Assembly (NCBI RefSeq): GCF_001557875.1 | Contig: NZ_LNRF01000013.1 | Location: 61,659-125,658 of the forward strand | From: Vibrio splendidus | GTDB lineage: Bacteria; Pseudomonadota; Gammaproteobacteria; Enterobacterales; Vibrionaceae | Direction of reading: 5' to 3' | DNA length: 64,000 bases | Part shown: positions 51,674-60,233 of the stretch, piece after piece | How positions within the stretch are numbered: the first letter of the stretch is position 1 | How the letters are laid out: every line of letters starts with the position of its first letter | Notes under the pieces: generated by a model | The model's input: only the letters and a program-made list of their open reading frames with translations | What the model was told of the DNA's origin: nothing | Databases searched by the model: none | Program-made: the position numbers and the translations under genes

Positions 51674-51700
51674 AAAAAAGCCGATAATTATCGGCTTTTT
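51674..51700 (-). terminator. Terminator of the iolE-to-rpiR operon
   Basis: AAAAAA-GCCGATAATTATCGGC-TTTTT: the 16-bp core (51680-51695) is a perfect palindrome. It lies 31 bases beyond the minus-strand RpiR stop and can act in both directions. Confidence 0.88.
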
Positions 51701-51730
51701 AGTGTTATCTAGAACGTTCTGAGGTAAACG

Positions 51731-52576
51731 CTATTTAATCTCACGGCACATCAAACTCACGGCTAATGTTTGAGCTAGGTACATCGAAGAACTCAGTGAG
51801 CGAAAGCCCATCACTTCCCCTTCTTCCACTTCAAAACACACGTCCATCTTGCTGCCATGCGCCATCATCTGGTTATCTGCAATCGCGATGATAGGAACAC
51901 CTCGGTCATGAGCGCACTCGATGACATTACTGGTTTCTATTGCATAGGGGGCAAAAGTCACAGTTAGCAATACATCTTTCTCGTTCATATTGCGGATCAT
52001 AGGGGTCAGCATCCCTCCATGATCGTCAAGCAAGACAACATTGTTATCTGACTTCATCAAAGCATACCAAAGGTAAAAAGCAACTGGATAAGCTCGGCGC
52101 ATCCCTTGTATATATATTGTTTCGGCTTGATCCATCAGGCTCACGGCTCTCTCAAGCTTCTGTGGTGAAACTGATACTTGTAACTTTTCTATCGCTTCAA
52201 CGTTAGCGACACCGTAATCATTAAAAATAGCGGTTGGCGATTCTGGTTGATATGTTACTTGGTCTCTGGCTTTACGCACTCGGTCTTTATAATCCCGAGG
52301 TCTATTTAGATATTGGTCTCTAAACAGCGCCTGCATTTGGCTAAACCCACTAAAGCCCATCGCATTTGAAAATCGACTTAATGTCGACAATGGGACATTT
52401 GCTTGTTCCGCAATGGTCGCCATCGTCTCAACGGCAACTAGCATAGGCTGGGCTAACACATAGTCCGCGACTTGCTGTAAGCGTTGACTCAAATTGTCAT
52501 AGCGTTTGACGATTAACTCTTTCAGAGAGTCTAAATCACTAGGCACATGTACAATCTCGTTAGTTTCAACTTCCAT
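51731..52576 (-). CDS. MurR/RpiR-family regulator (copy 2)
   Basis: 281 residues. HTH: LSQRLQQVADYVLAQPMLVAVETMATIAEQANVPLSTLSRFSNAMGFSGFSQMQALFR; SIS domain with AETIYIQGMRRAYPVAFYLWYAL and LLTVTFAPYAIETSNVI. It is the last gene of the iolE-D-idh-C-B-J operon, so it is the more likely IolR of this cluster. It resembles copy 1 at 48504 in both domains. Confidence 0.88.
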   Translation of the reverse strand: MEVETNEIVHVPSDLDSLKELIVKRYDNLSQRLQQVADYVLAQPMLVAVETMATIAEQANVPLSTLSRFSNAMGFSGFSQMQALFRDQYLNRPRDYKDRVRKARDQVTYQPESPTAIFNDYGVANVEAIEKLQVSVSPQKLERAVSLMDQAETIYIQGMRRAYPVAFYLWYALMKSDNNVVLLDDHGGMLTPMIRNMNEKDVLLTVTFAPYAIETSNVIECAHDRGVPIIAIADNQMMAHGSKMDVCFEVEEGEVMGFRSLSSSMYLAQTLAVSLMCREIK

Positions 52577-52617
52577 ACCTAACTTCTTTCCCGTTAAATA
52601 TTGGTTTATAAATCAAT

Positions 52618-52647
52618 AATACCCCAAGCTTTAACACTTGGGGTATT
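52618..52647 (-). terminator. Hairpin between iolJ and the RpiR gene
   Basis: AATACCCCAAG (52618-52628) and CTTGGGGTATT (52637-52647), a perfect 11-bp stem in the 75-bp gap. On the minus strand it is followed by ATTGATTTAT, a weak T-run, so it may reduce rather than abolish read-through into the regulator. Confidence 0.7.
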
Positions 52648-52651
52648 AATT

Positions 52652-53479
52652 CTAAGATAAAAGTTCGAAGTTTCGAATAGCTTCATCTTTTACGTACGGC
52701 ATTGCTTTTTGCATGAAGTAAATTCTATCAAACTTCTCAGGTTCATCATTCATATAGCCGCGTAGATTGTTACCTAAGGCTTGACGTAAGCAGGTGCCGA
52801 TATTGAACTTAGAGACACGACTTTGCTTAAGCCTCGCCATATCCTCGTCTCGAATACCGCTAGCCCCATGTATCACCAATGGTATAGTCACTTCGGCCGC
52901 AATACGATCAAGTAAGCCAAAATCAATAGTGCATGTTGGTTCGGTTAAACGGTGAACATTCCCGACAGAGATTGCGACGCAATCAGCACCACTTTCGCGA
53001 GCAAACCTAGCTGCATCTGCAGGGCTAGTATCTATAGTTTTGATATGGTCACGACCTTCATCGTACGGAACAGAGCCAATCTCACCCTCTACCGAAGCGC
53101 CCAACGCATGAGCAACATCTGCAACTTTGCGAGTTCGAGCGATATTTTCTTCTAGACTCAGCTGTGAGCCGTCGAACATCACCGAGCTAAAGCCCGCCTT
53201 TAATGCTCGATATACAATGTCTTCTTCATAGGTATGATCGAGATGCAGACAAACTGGCACTGTGCTTTTAGTCGCTAGACCTAAAAACATCGCCGCTGCC
53301 GTTTCTACCCCATAAAAATCAACAACATCTTTGTTACACGCTAAGATAACCGGTTTGTTCACTTCTTCCGCAGCCTCTACGACTGCGCGAGCATCTTCAA
53401 AGCCAAAGACATTAAAGCAGGGAACTGAATAATTTGATGCAGCGGCATCAGGTAATAAATCGTTTAAATTAACCAACAT
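52652..53479 (-). CDS. iolJ: 6-phospho-5-dehydro-2-deoxy-D-gluconate aldolase (class II)
   Basis: 275 residues, class II FBP aldolase family. VCLHLDHTYEEDIVYRALKAGFSSVMFDGSQL (about 78-109) contains the catalytic Asp and zinc His, ASVEGEIGSVPYDE, DCVAISVGNVHRL and LVIHGASGIRDEDMARLKQSRVSKFNIGT the remaining zinc and phosphate site. It splits the phosphorylated intermediate into dihydroxyacetone phosphate and malonate semialdehyde. Spacing to iolB is 11 bases. Confidence 0.87.
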   Translation of the reverse strand: MLVNLNDLLPDAAASNYSVPCFNVFGFEDARAVVEAAEEVNKPVILACNKDVVDFYGVETAAAMFLGLATKSTVPVCLHLDHTYEEDIVYRALKAGFSSVMFDGSQLSLEENIARTRKVADVAHALGASVEGEIGSVPYDEGRDHIKTIDTSPADAARFARESGADCVAISVGNVHRLTEPTCTIDFGLLDRIAAEVTIPLVIHGASGIRDEDMARLKQSRVSKFNIGTCLRQALGNNLRGYMNDEPEKFDRIYFMQKAMPYVKDEAIRNFELLS

Positions 53480-53490
53480 AACGTTTCCCT

Positions 53491-54363
53491 CTACTTAAAC
53501 TTAGCGATCATATCCTTGATGCCTGGAATGGTTTCAACCTGATATTCATGGTGAGGGTCAAAGTGCTGAATCAGAGACTTAGACGTTTTCCCTACGATGA
53601 TAGTGAAGTAATACATTTCATAGCCCGGCGCTGCTACACTCGGGTGGTACCCCTTATCAATAGCAATTACTGAACCCGTACGAACGTGATAAACAGGGCC
53701 AAAATCGTCTTCATGTTCATATAAAAACTGTGCGCCGAAACCAAAATCAGGATTGAAACGGAATTGATACACCTCTTCGTACAATGTCTCTTTGCTGCCA
53801 TCTTCTTTGACGCGGTCTTCATCATGTTTATGCGGAGGAAAACCAGACCAACCACCAGCGCCAACCGTAAATAGCTCACTGACAAGTAAACGGCCACGTT
53901 TGTCTGCGTTACTTTGCCCGAGCACATGTTTGATCTTACGGTGTGTTTTTGTATCATCTGAGCCGTATTGAACCATTTCAACTTCATCAGCTCGAACGCA
54001 GAACGGTTCTAATGAGGCATCAAATTTACCACCTGCAATCATCACATCTGCACTTTCACTTACACAATCAATGGTCGCTGAATAGCCAAGCGGTACATAA
54101 ACAGATTCAGGCTCACCGTCCCAAACCGTACGGCGCTTACCAATATTATCAAACACTTGTGGTTCATCACTGCCGTTACTGACGGTAATGCAGCATGTGC
54201 CACCCGCAAGCACGACGACAGACTCATAACCTTCAACGGTATGAATGTGTTGCTCACTTTGGCTCAAGCGTACTTGGTTAAAATAACAAAGTGGGGTGAC
54301 GTCATCATTCACATCGACAATCGGCTGATTTTGGTTGTTGAACGGGGGTATATGCTTACCCAT
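53491..54363 (-). CDS. iolB: 5-Deoxy-glucuronate isomerase
   Basis: 290 residues with GGAGAAAGAAGT before ATG. It is a bicupin: ESVVVLAGGTCCITVS in the first half and FPPHKHDEDR...EEVYQFRFNPDFGFGAQFLYEHED in the second, where HKHDED and E form the metal site, then KGYHPSVAAPGYEMYYFTIIVG. It converts 5-deoxy-D-glucuronate to 5-dehydro-2-deoxy-D-gluconate. Between iolC and iolJ in the operon. Confidence 0.9.
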   Translation of the reverse strand: MGKHIPPFNNQNQPIVDVNDDVTPLCYFNQVRLSQSEQHIHTVEGYESVVVLAGGTCCITVSNGSDEPQVFDNIGKRRTVWDGEPESVYVPLGYSATIDCVSESADVMIAGGKFDASLEPFCVRADEVEMVQYGSDDTKTHRKIKHVLGQSNADKRGRLLVSELFTVGAGGWSGFPPHKHDEDRVKEDGSKETLYEEVYQFRFNPDFGFGAQFLYEHEDDFGPVYHVRTGSVIAIDKGYHPSVAAPGYEMYYFTIIVGKTSKSLIQHFDPHHEYQVETIPGIKDMIAKFK

Positions 54364-54543
54364 ACTTCTTTCTCCTCTGTCGTTGAGTCGTCTTCGCCAC
54401 TCAACATAATTTTTATTGTTTCATTCATAACGGACAAAAATGCCGGGGCGAGATGGTTGCAATTCATAGTGTCTTATTACTATAAAAATACCGACCCGGC
54501 TGGCTTACACCCTCTTAATCAATGAAGGTTCAAGCCCAAAGCG

Positions 54544-55530
54544 TTATGCTCTACTCTCTACAAAGTCGAGCAACTGTTCTTTTGTTGGCATAGCTTCCGT
54601 ACAACTAGTACCGCTCACGTTAATGGCAGCTGCCGCGGTTCCATGACGAACACCATCCTCTAATTCACCGCCGTTAACCAAGGTCCAAATCAGTCCACCT
54701 GCAAATGAATCACCAGAGCCAAACGGTTTGTTTGCTTTCACTCTAAAAATGCCTTGCTCAAATTTATAGCCATCTTTGCAATACACTTTAGAGCCCAGTT
54801 CACCAGCTTTGATCACAACCACTTGCGTGTTTTCACGTAGAAAGCGCTGCGCGGTTTGGTCATCATCTTTGTTACCTGGAGCAAGGACGGTTTCCATCAT
54901 GTCGAACTCTTCGCGATTACCAATCACGATGTCAGACAAACCTGACGCTATGCCATAATAAATCGAAGCATCCACATCGGTACGCCATGAATAAGGACGA
55001 TAATCCACATCAAGAATGACTACTGTGCCGCTTCTACGAGCATGTTCCATCGCGACAAGCGTTGCTTCTCGGCTTGGGCTTTCTGATAGCGCAGTTCCCG
55101 TTACAACCAGTGTTTTTGAGCTGGCAATATAGTCCGCACTCACTTGCTCTGGCTTGATAGTGAGATCTGATGCATTGTTACGATAAATCAGAACCGTACA
55201 GTCACTTGGCTTCATTTCAGTAAACGCAACCGAGGTACGAGAACCTGAGTTATCGGTCATCATGCCATCAAGGTTGATACCCTGCTCTTCCATGTAGCCT
55301 TTGACGTAACCGCCAAACGCATCATTAGCAACGCAACCAATAAACCCTGTTTTACCACCCAAACGGCTAATCGCGACCGCGATGTTTGCTGCAGAACCGC
55401 CTACAAATTTGTTGAAACCGGTAATGTCGGCCATGTCGGTATTAAATTCACGCGCGTAAAGGTCAACCCCAGCGCGGCCTAACACGATGGCGTCGAGTTT
55501 ACGATCCTGAGGGAGTGCAATCTTAGTCAT
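54544..55530 (-). CDS. iolC: 5-Dehydro-2-deoxygluconokinase (kinase only)
   Basis: 328 residues. LDAIVLGRAGVDLYAREFNTDM (N-terminus), GGSAANIAVAISRLGGK (PfkB signature 1) and ANKPFGSGDSFAGGLIWTL (signature 2, catalytic Asp). It is similar to the kinase half of the protein at 41883 but lacks DUF2090; with iolJ in the same operon it does not need it. It phosphorylates 5-dehydro-2-deoxy-D-gluconate. Confidence 0.88.
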   Translation of the reverse strand: MTKIALPQDRKLDAIVLGRAGVDLYAREFNTDMADITGFNKFVGGSAANIAVAISRLGGKTGFIGCVANDAFGGYVKGYMEEQGINLDGMMTDNSGSRTSVAFTEMKPSDCTVLIYRNNASDLTIKPEQVSADYIASSKTLVVTGTALSESPSREATLVAMEHARRSGTVVILDVDYRPYSWRTDVDASIYYGIASGLSDIVIGNREEFDMMETVLAPGNKDDDQTAQRFLRENTQVVVIKAGELGSKVYCKDGYKFEQGIFRVKANKPFGSGDSFAGGLIWTLVNGGELEDGVRHGTAAAAINVSGTSCTEAMPTKEQLLDFVESRA

Positions 55531-55542
55531 AGTGTTTCCCTA

Positions 55543-56718
55543 TTAGTTATATTCTACCCAAGCTGCATTTTGGTCAGCTGACTCAACACACTTCTCACAT
55601 AAACGAACGCCTTCGATACCTGCATCGATTCCTGGGAACCAAATCTCAGACAATGCATTTTGGTCATCACGGTCGGCGGCATCAAAAGCCAATGCAAAAC
55701 GGTGATAAAGGTTCGCCCAAGACTCAAAATAGCCTTCCGCATGACCACCACCAACGCGATTCGCTGCCACACCTGGTGCATCTTGATGCAAATAACCCAT
55801 ACCACGCTCTAGGATACGTGATGGTTCACCTTGTACTTCTAAACGAAGTTGGTTTGGCTGCTCATCCCACCATTCAATGGAGGCTTTTGAGCCGACGATT
55901 CTGATTTTTTGTTGGTGCATTGAGCCAGCATTAACCGCCGATGCCCAAAGCGTGCCGACTGCTCCGCCTTTAAATTCCATCATCACATGCGCGTTATCTT
56001 CCAACGGCGTACGCGACTTAATGAAGCTTTGACGCATGCAAGATAAACGATCAACTTCTAAACCTGTCATGACTTCACACAGGTAGAACGCATGTGTGCC
56101 AATATCACCTAACACATAAGTTGGACCCGAAACTTCTGGGCTAACACGCCATTTCAGACCTGGATCGTTAAGCTCATATTCTTCATTATGAAAACCGTGA
56201 GCAAATTGCATATTGATGACGCGAATGTCACCCAAATCGCCACGCAGTACCATTTCGCGAGCTTGCTGAACCATAGGGAAACCGCTGTAGCCGTACATCA
56301 CACCGATGACGCGGTTATTTTGAGCCGCGATGACTTTTAGCTCTTCTGCTTCTTCCGACGTAAAAGTGATTGGCTTTTCACATACCACGTGAAGACTGGC
56401 TTCCAGTGCGGCTTTACAAATTTCGTAGTGTGTTGAGTTTGGCGTTGCGATAGATACCGCTTGAATGCCATCTTCACGCTGCGCTTCCGCTGCAAACATT
56501 TCTTTGTAGTTGGCGTAGCAACGATCACCAGCTAAGCCCAGGTTGGTGCCAAAGTCACGGCAGCGTTCGGCGTCAAGATCAAACGCTCCAGCCACCAATT
56601 TAAACAAACCATCACGCTGCGCAGCATTACGATGGGAATAACCAATCTGACTACCACGTCCTCCACCAATCATTGCCCAACGTAGAGGTTGTTCAAAGCG
56701 ACGTTCTTCATTAAACAT
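55543..56718 (-). CDS. Gfo/Idh/MocA-family oxidoreductase, inositol-operon type
   Basis: 391 residues, longer than IolG. LRWAMIGGGRGSQIGYSHR is a variant Rossmann start, VSIATPNSTHYEIC and LHVVCEKPITFTSEEA the EKP motif, and GPTYVLGDIGTHAFYLCEVMTG the catalytic D-x-x-x-H. C-terminal FESWANLYHRFALAF. It probably oxidises another inositol isomer such as scyllo-inositol, or an inositol derivative; the operon position between iolD and iolC shows a core role. The 2-dehydrogenase is at 49409. Confidence 0.82.
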   Translation of the reverse strand: MFNEERRFEQPLRWAMIGGGRGSQIGYSHRNAAQRDGLFKLVAGAFDLDAERCRDFGTNLGLAGDRCYANYKEMFAAEAQREDGIQAVSIATPNSTHYEICKAALEASLHVVCEKPITFTSEEAEELKVIAAQNNRVIGVMYGYSGFPMVQQAREMVLRGDLGDIRVINMQFAHGFHNEEYELNDPGLKWRVSPEVSGPTYVLGDIGTHAFYLCEVMTGLEVDRLSCMRQSFIKSRTPLEDNAHVMMEFKGGAVGTLWASAVNAGSMHQQKIRIVGSKASIEWWDEQPNQLRLEVQGEPSRILERGMGYLHQDAPGVAANRVGGGHAEGYFESWANLYHRFALAFDAADRDDQNALSEIWFPGIDAGIEGVRLCEKCVESADQNAAWVEYN

Positions 56719-56797
56719 AATTTTGCTCCGTTACCTGATACATCCGCTAACACGGATGTATCGTGGTTAAGTTATTGTGATTTTTTTAATATTCTTT

Positions 56798-58669
56798 TTA
56801 GACACCGCGGCGCTGACTTGCGCGACCTTCTTCCCAGTCGGCAACTTTCTTGGCAGTCTCTTCATTACGAGTCACTTCCGGAAGCCCAACTTCCCACCAG
56901 CAGTCACACTTAGACCAAGCGGCTGGAGAAACCGGGTCAATATCAACCACAATGACGTATGTGCGGTCCGCTTCTTTTGCTCTTGCAAACGCCGCGTCAA
57001 ATTCAGTAATTGAGGTTAACTTCTCGCTGATCGCGCCTTGCGCTTCGGCGTGCTTGGCAAAATCGACGCGAGCCAACTCACCGTCAGGTCGACGACAATC
57101 TTCTAGCAAGTTATTAAATGACTCGTTGCCCGTGTTGTTTTGTAATTTATTGATGACAGCAAAACCACCGTTGTCACATACAACAACAATCATTTTGTGC
57201 CCAGTTAGGACAGACGAATAAATGTCTGAGTTTTGAATTAGGTATGAACCATCACCAACAAGAACCACGACATCATTATCTGGGTTGGCAATTTTAGCGC
57301 CCCACCCCCCCGCAATTTCATAACCCATGCAGGAATAACCGAAGTCGATATCAAATTTACCAATTTGGTAATTTTGCCAGTTCATCGAGAGCTCAGCCGG
57401 TAAACCACCAGCAGCAGTCAGAACAGTGTCACCCTCTTCCATGCTGTGATTTAGCTTGCCAATCACTTCAGCATAAGAGGACGTACCCGCCAACAATTCA
57501 CCGTCTTGTGGGTGAGTGCGACGGTGAACCAACGCTTTCCACTCATCCGCTTCTGCTTTAGCTTTAGCAGACCACTCGTCACTTGAGCGCCAGTCTGCTA
57601 GCAAGCCTGAAAGCTTGTTCATACAGGTTTGTGCATCACCCAACACAGGGTATGAACAGTGTTTAATCGCATCAAATTTAGCCACATTGATGCTAATAAG
57701 TTGCATGTCTGGGTTTTTAAATACGCTCCAAGAACCTGTAGTGAAATCTTGTAAACGCGTACCAATAGCAACCACTACGTCGGCTTCATTTGCCATGTGG
57801 TTGGCAGAATTTGAGCCTGTCACACCAATAGGTCCAGCGTTCAACGGGTTGTCTTGCAGCATAGTGGCGCGACCAGCAATGGTTTCTACCACCGGAATAT
57901 TGTGCTTAGCGGCAAATGCAGCAAGTTCATCAGTGGCCAGAGAGTAATGCACCCCACCACCAGAAATAATCAATGGCTTTTTCGCTTGAGTTAAAATAGC
58001 TTTCGCTTCTTCGAGCACAATCATTTCTGGCTCAGGACGACGAATTCGGTGACATTTTTCAGCAAAAAAGACTTCTGGGAAATCATAAGCCATGCCTTGG
58101 ACATCTTGAGGCAAGCCAAGGAAAACCGGACCACAGGTTGCAGGGTCAAGCATGGTATCGAGCGCTTGAGGTAGCGTATGCATCAGCTGTGAAGGAGACA
58201 ACACACGATCCCAATAACGAGTAAGAGGTTTGAAAGCGTCGTTAGAGGTGACCGATGGATCTTCAAAGTTTTCTGGTTGCTGAAGCACTGGATCTGGTAG
58301 ACGGCTAACGTAAGCATCACCAGAAATAAGTAATAAAGGCAGACGGTTAGTATGGGCAATACCCGCTGCTGTGACCATGTTCGTTGCACCAGGTCCAATT
58401 GAGCTGGTTGCGATACCGATACGCTGGCGCTTATTGGCTTTTGCATAAGCAATGGCAGCCGTCGCCATAGATTGCTCGTTTTGACCACGCCATGTTGGGA
58501 TTTGTTCTTCGATATTCTTAAGCTGTTGACCAAAACATGTCACATTGCCGTGACCAAAAATGGCAAAGGCAGCACCAAACAGTTGCTCTTCTTTTCCATC
58601 GACTACAATTTTCTGCGCTGCAAGGTATTTCGCTAGGGCTTCAGCAACAGTTAGGCGTACAGTTTTCAT
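56798..58669 (-). CDS. iolD: 3D-(3,5/4)-Trihydroxycyclohexane-1,2-dione acylhydrolase
   Basis: 623 residues, the family length. It is a ThDP-dependent protein: VTCFGQQLKNIEEQIPTWRGQNEQSMATAAIAYAKA (N-domain), RIGIATSSIGPGATNMVTAAGIAHTNRLPLLLISGD, and GDGSYLIQNSDIYSSVLTGHKMIVVVCDNGGFAVINKLQ with the GDGS...N ThDP-binding motif (about 475-505). It hydrolyses the ring of the dione to 5-deoxyglucuronate. 79 bases separate it from the Gfo/Idh gene. Confidence 0.93.
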   Translation of the reverse strand: MKTVRLTVAEALAKYLAAQKIVVDGKEEQLFGAAFAIFGHGNVTCFGQQLKNIEEQIPTWRGQNEQSMATAAIAYAKANKRQRIGIATSSIGPGATNMVTAAGIAHTNRLPLLLISGDAYVSRLPDPVLQQPENFEDPSVTSNDAFKPLTRYWDRVLSPSQLMHTLPQALDTMLDPATCGPVFLGLPQDVQGMAYDFPEVFFAEKCHRIRRPEPEMIVLEEAKAILTQAKKPLIISGGGVHYSLATDELAAFAAKHNIPVVETIAGRATMLQDNPLNAGPIGVTGSNSANHMANEADVVVAIGTRLQDFTTGSWSVFKNPDMQLISINVAKFDAIKHCSYPVLGDAQTCMNKLSGLLADWRSSDEWSAKAKAEADEWKALVHRRTHPQDGELLAGTSSYAEVIGKLNHSMEEGDTVLTAAGGLPAELSMNWQNYQIGKFDIDFGYSCMGYEIAGGWGAKIANPDNDVVVLVGDGSYLIQNSDIYSSVLTGHKMIVVVCDNGGFAVINKLQNNTGNESFNNLLEDCRRPDGELARVDFAKHAEAQGAISEKLTSITEFDAAFARAKEADRTYVIVVDIDPVSPAAWSKCDCWWEVGLPEVTRNEETAKKVADWEEGRASQRRGV

Positions 58670-58784
58670 CTTCTTCCTCGATATTTCTTACACGCCATTG
58701 GCACAAGGTGGTGCCAATGGAGTATTCCATATATGTCGACTTTTTTGGCTTATTGTTGGGACTCCCTTCAATAAGCCATTTTTA

Positions 58785-59678
58785 TTACAAGCCGTATTTG
58801 TTCGCGTAGCCTGTGATGTTCTCGTACGCGGTTTTTGCAAACGTTAGTGGGTGTGCTTTTGCAGGATCTTGCTCAGCTTCAACTAATAACCAACCTTCGT
58901 AGTTACGAGCTTTAAGCGCTGCGAATACGTCGTCGTAATTCACATCACCAGTACCAGGAACGGTAAATACACCATCTAATACTGCATTTAGGAAAGACTT
59001 GTCTGCGTCACGCGCCGCATTCATTACTTCAATACGAAGATCTTTAAAGTGCATGTGACCAATACGGTGACCCCAACGCTCAATAATATTAACTGGGTTA
59101 CCACCACCGTACGTGATGTGACCAGTATCCAGAGTGAGATACACAGAATCTCCAGTCAGCTCCATCAAACGGTTGATGTCTTCTTCTGTCTCAACAATCG
59201 TGCCCACATGGTGGTGGAAAGACAGTTTGATATCGTGCTTGTTAAATAAGTAGTCAGCGACCGTTGTCAATTTTTCAGCGTACGTTTTCCACTCGTCATC
59301 CGTTAAAATAACGCGAGATGACAAAGGCTTATTGATATCTCCGTGAACGGTGTTACTCACTTCGCCATAAACCATCGCTTTGCAGCCTGCCGCTTTAAGC
59401 AAAAGAATGTGACCTTGCATCTCTGCAATTTCTTCTTCTGCTGTCAACGTCATCAAATTGCCACTGAACCAACCAGACGCAAGCACAAGATTGTGGTTTT
59501 TAAGTAGTGGGATAAGAACTTCTGGCTCTCTTGGGTATTTTGTACCTAGCTCTGTACCAGTAAAGCCAGATTCCGACATTTCACTCAAACATGTCTCCAA
59601 CGGGATTTCGCCACCAAGCTCTGGCATATCATCGTTTGTCCAAGTTAAAGGGCTAATTCCGTATTGAACTTTGCTCAT
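58785..59678 (-). CDS. iolE: Inosose dehydratase
   Basis: 297 residues, the family length. VQYGISPLTWTNDDMPELGG is the IolE start, GTELGTKYPRE, LASGWFSGNLMT, KLSFHHHVGTIVETEEDINR, VYLTLDTGHITYGGG and HMHFKDLR follow, with Glu/Asp/His ligands in the TIM barrel. It dehydrates 2-keto-myo-inositol to the trihydroxycyclohexane dione. It is the first gene of the long minus-strand operon. Confidence 0.92.
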   Translation of the reverse strand: MSKVQYGISPLTWTNDDMPELGGEIPLETCLSEMSESGFTGTELGTKYPREPEVLIPLLKNHNLVLASGWFSGNLMTLTAEEEIAEMQGHILLLKAAGCKAMVYGEVSNTVHGDINKPLSSRVILTDDEWKTYAEKLTTVADYLFNKHDIKLSFHHHVGTIVETEEDINRLMELTGDSVYLTLDTGHITYGGGNPVNIIERWGHRIGHMHFKDLRIEVMNAARDADKSFLNAVLDGVFTVPGTGDVNYDDVFAALKARNYEGWLLVEAEQDPAKAHPLTFAKTAYENITGYANKYGL

Positions 59679-60233
59679 GTTCGTACTCCAAAAATGTTTT
59701 TATAAGTTAAATGTAATGAGGTCAGTTTTCTCATCAACGCTATTTGCGCATGTAGTAGAGGTTGACCGCACCAGTTTGCTTCACTGGGGACAAATATAAT
59801 CCAAAAAAATCAAAATGAAAAATATTTTTCATTTGGCGATTATAAATTTAGAATTCAAATTAAAACTGAAAAAACCTAGGGATTACGGGCGATACAGGAA
59901 AAGAGTGGCACAGATCACAAAGCAATTTAAACTTTAAAATCAACAACTTAACCAGAACCTGACATTTGATAAATATTTTCCACATTTTGATCAGGTTAAC
60001 ATAATGGAGTAATTAACTGTGTATTTGCTAGCCGTAGTTGAAATGAAACACTATGATTCTCACATCGCCAAAATGAAAAATATTTATCACTAATATTTAT
60101 TATTATTACAAAATTCATTGGCGAGTTATTAATTCGATACTCTAACCCTACATTCACCGAGTATCGAATAATCGCCCAGCACTAGCTTATTTGATGGTTA
60201 AGAGAGTGTATGGACAATACAAAGGAGTATGTA
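59679..60233. promoter_or_regulatory. Divergent iolE / iolT promoter with three inositol operator sites
   Basis: No gene in 555 bases. The palindrome TGAAAAATATTTTTCA occurs exactly at 59816-59831, as TGATAAATATTTTCCA (14/16) at 59967-59982 and as TGAAAAATATTTATCA (15/16) at 60074-60089. AAAGGAG (60219-60226 area) is the ribosome site of iolT. Three sites over about 270 bp suggest looping or cooperative repression. Confidence 0.65.
59816..59831. promoter_or_regulatory. Inositol-region operator palindrome, exact copy 2
   Basis: TGAAAAATATTTTTCA, identical to 44367-44382. It lies about 140 bp before the iolE start on the minus strand, the same distance as copy 1 from the ABC importer start. 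Confidence 0.65.
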
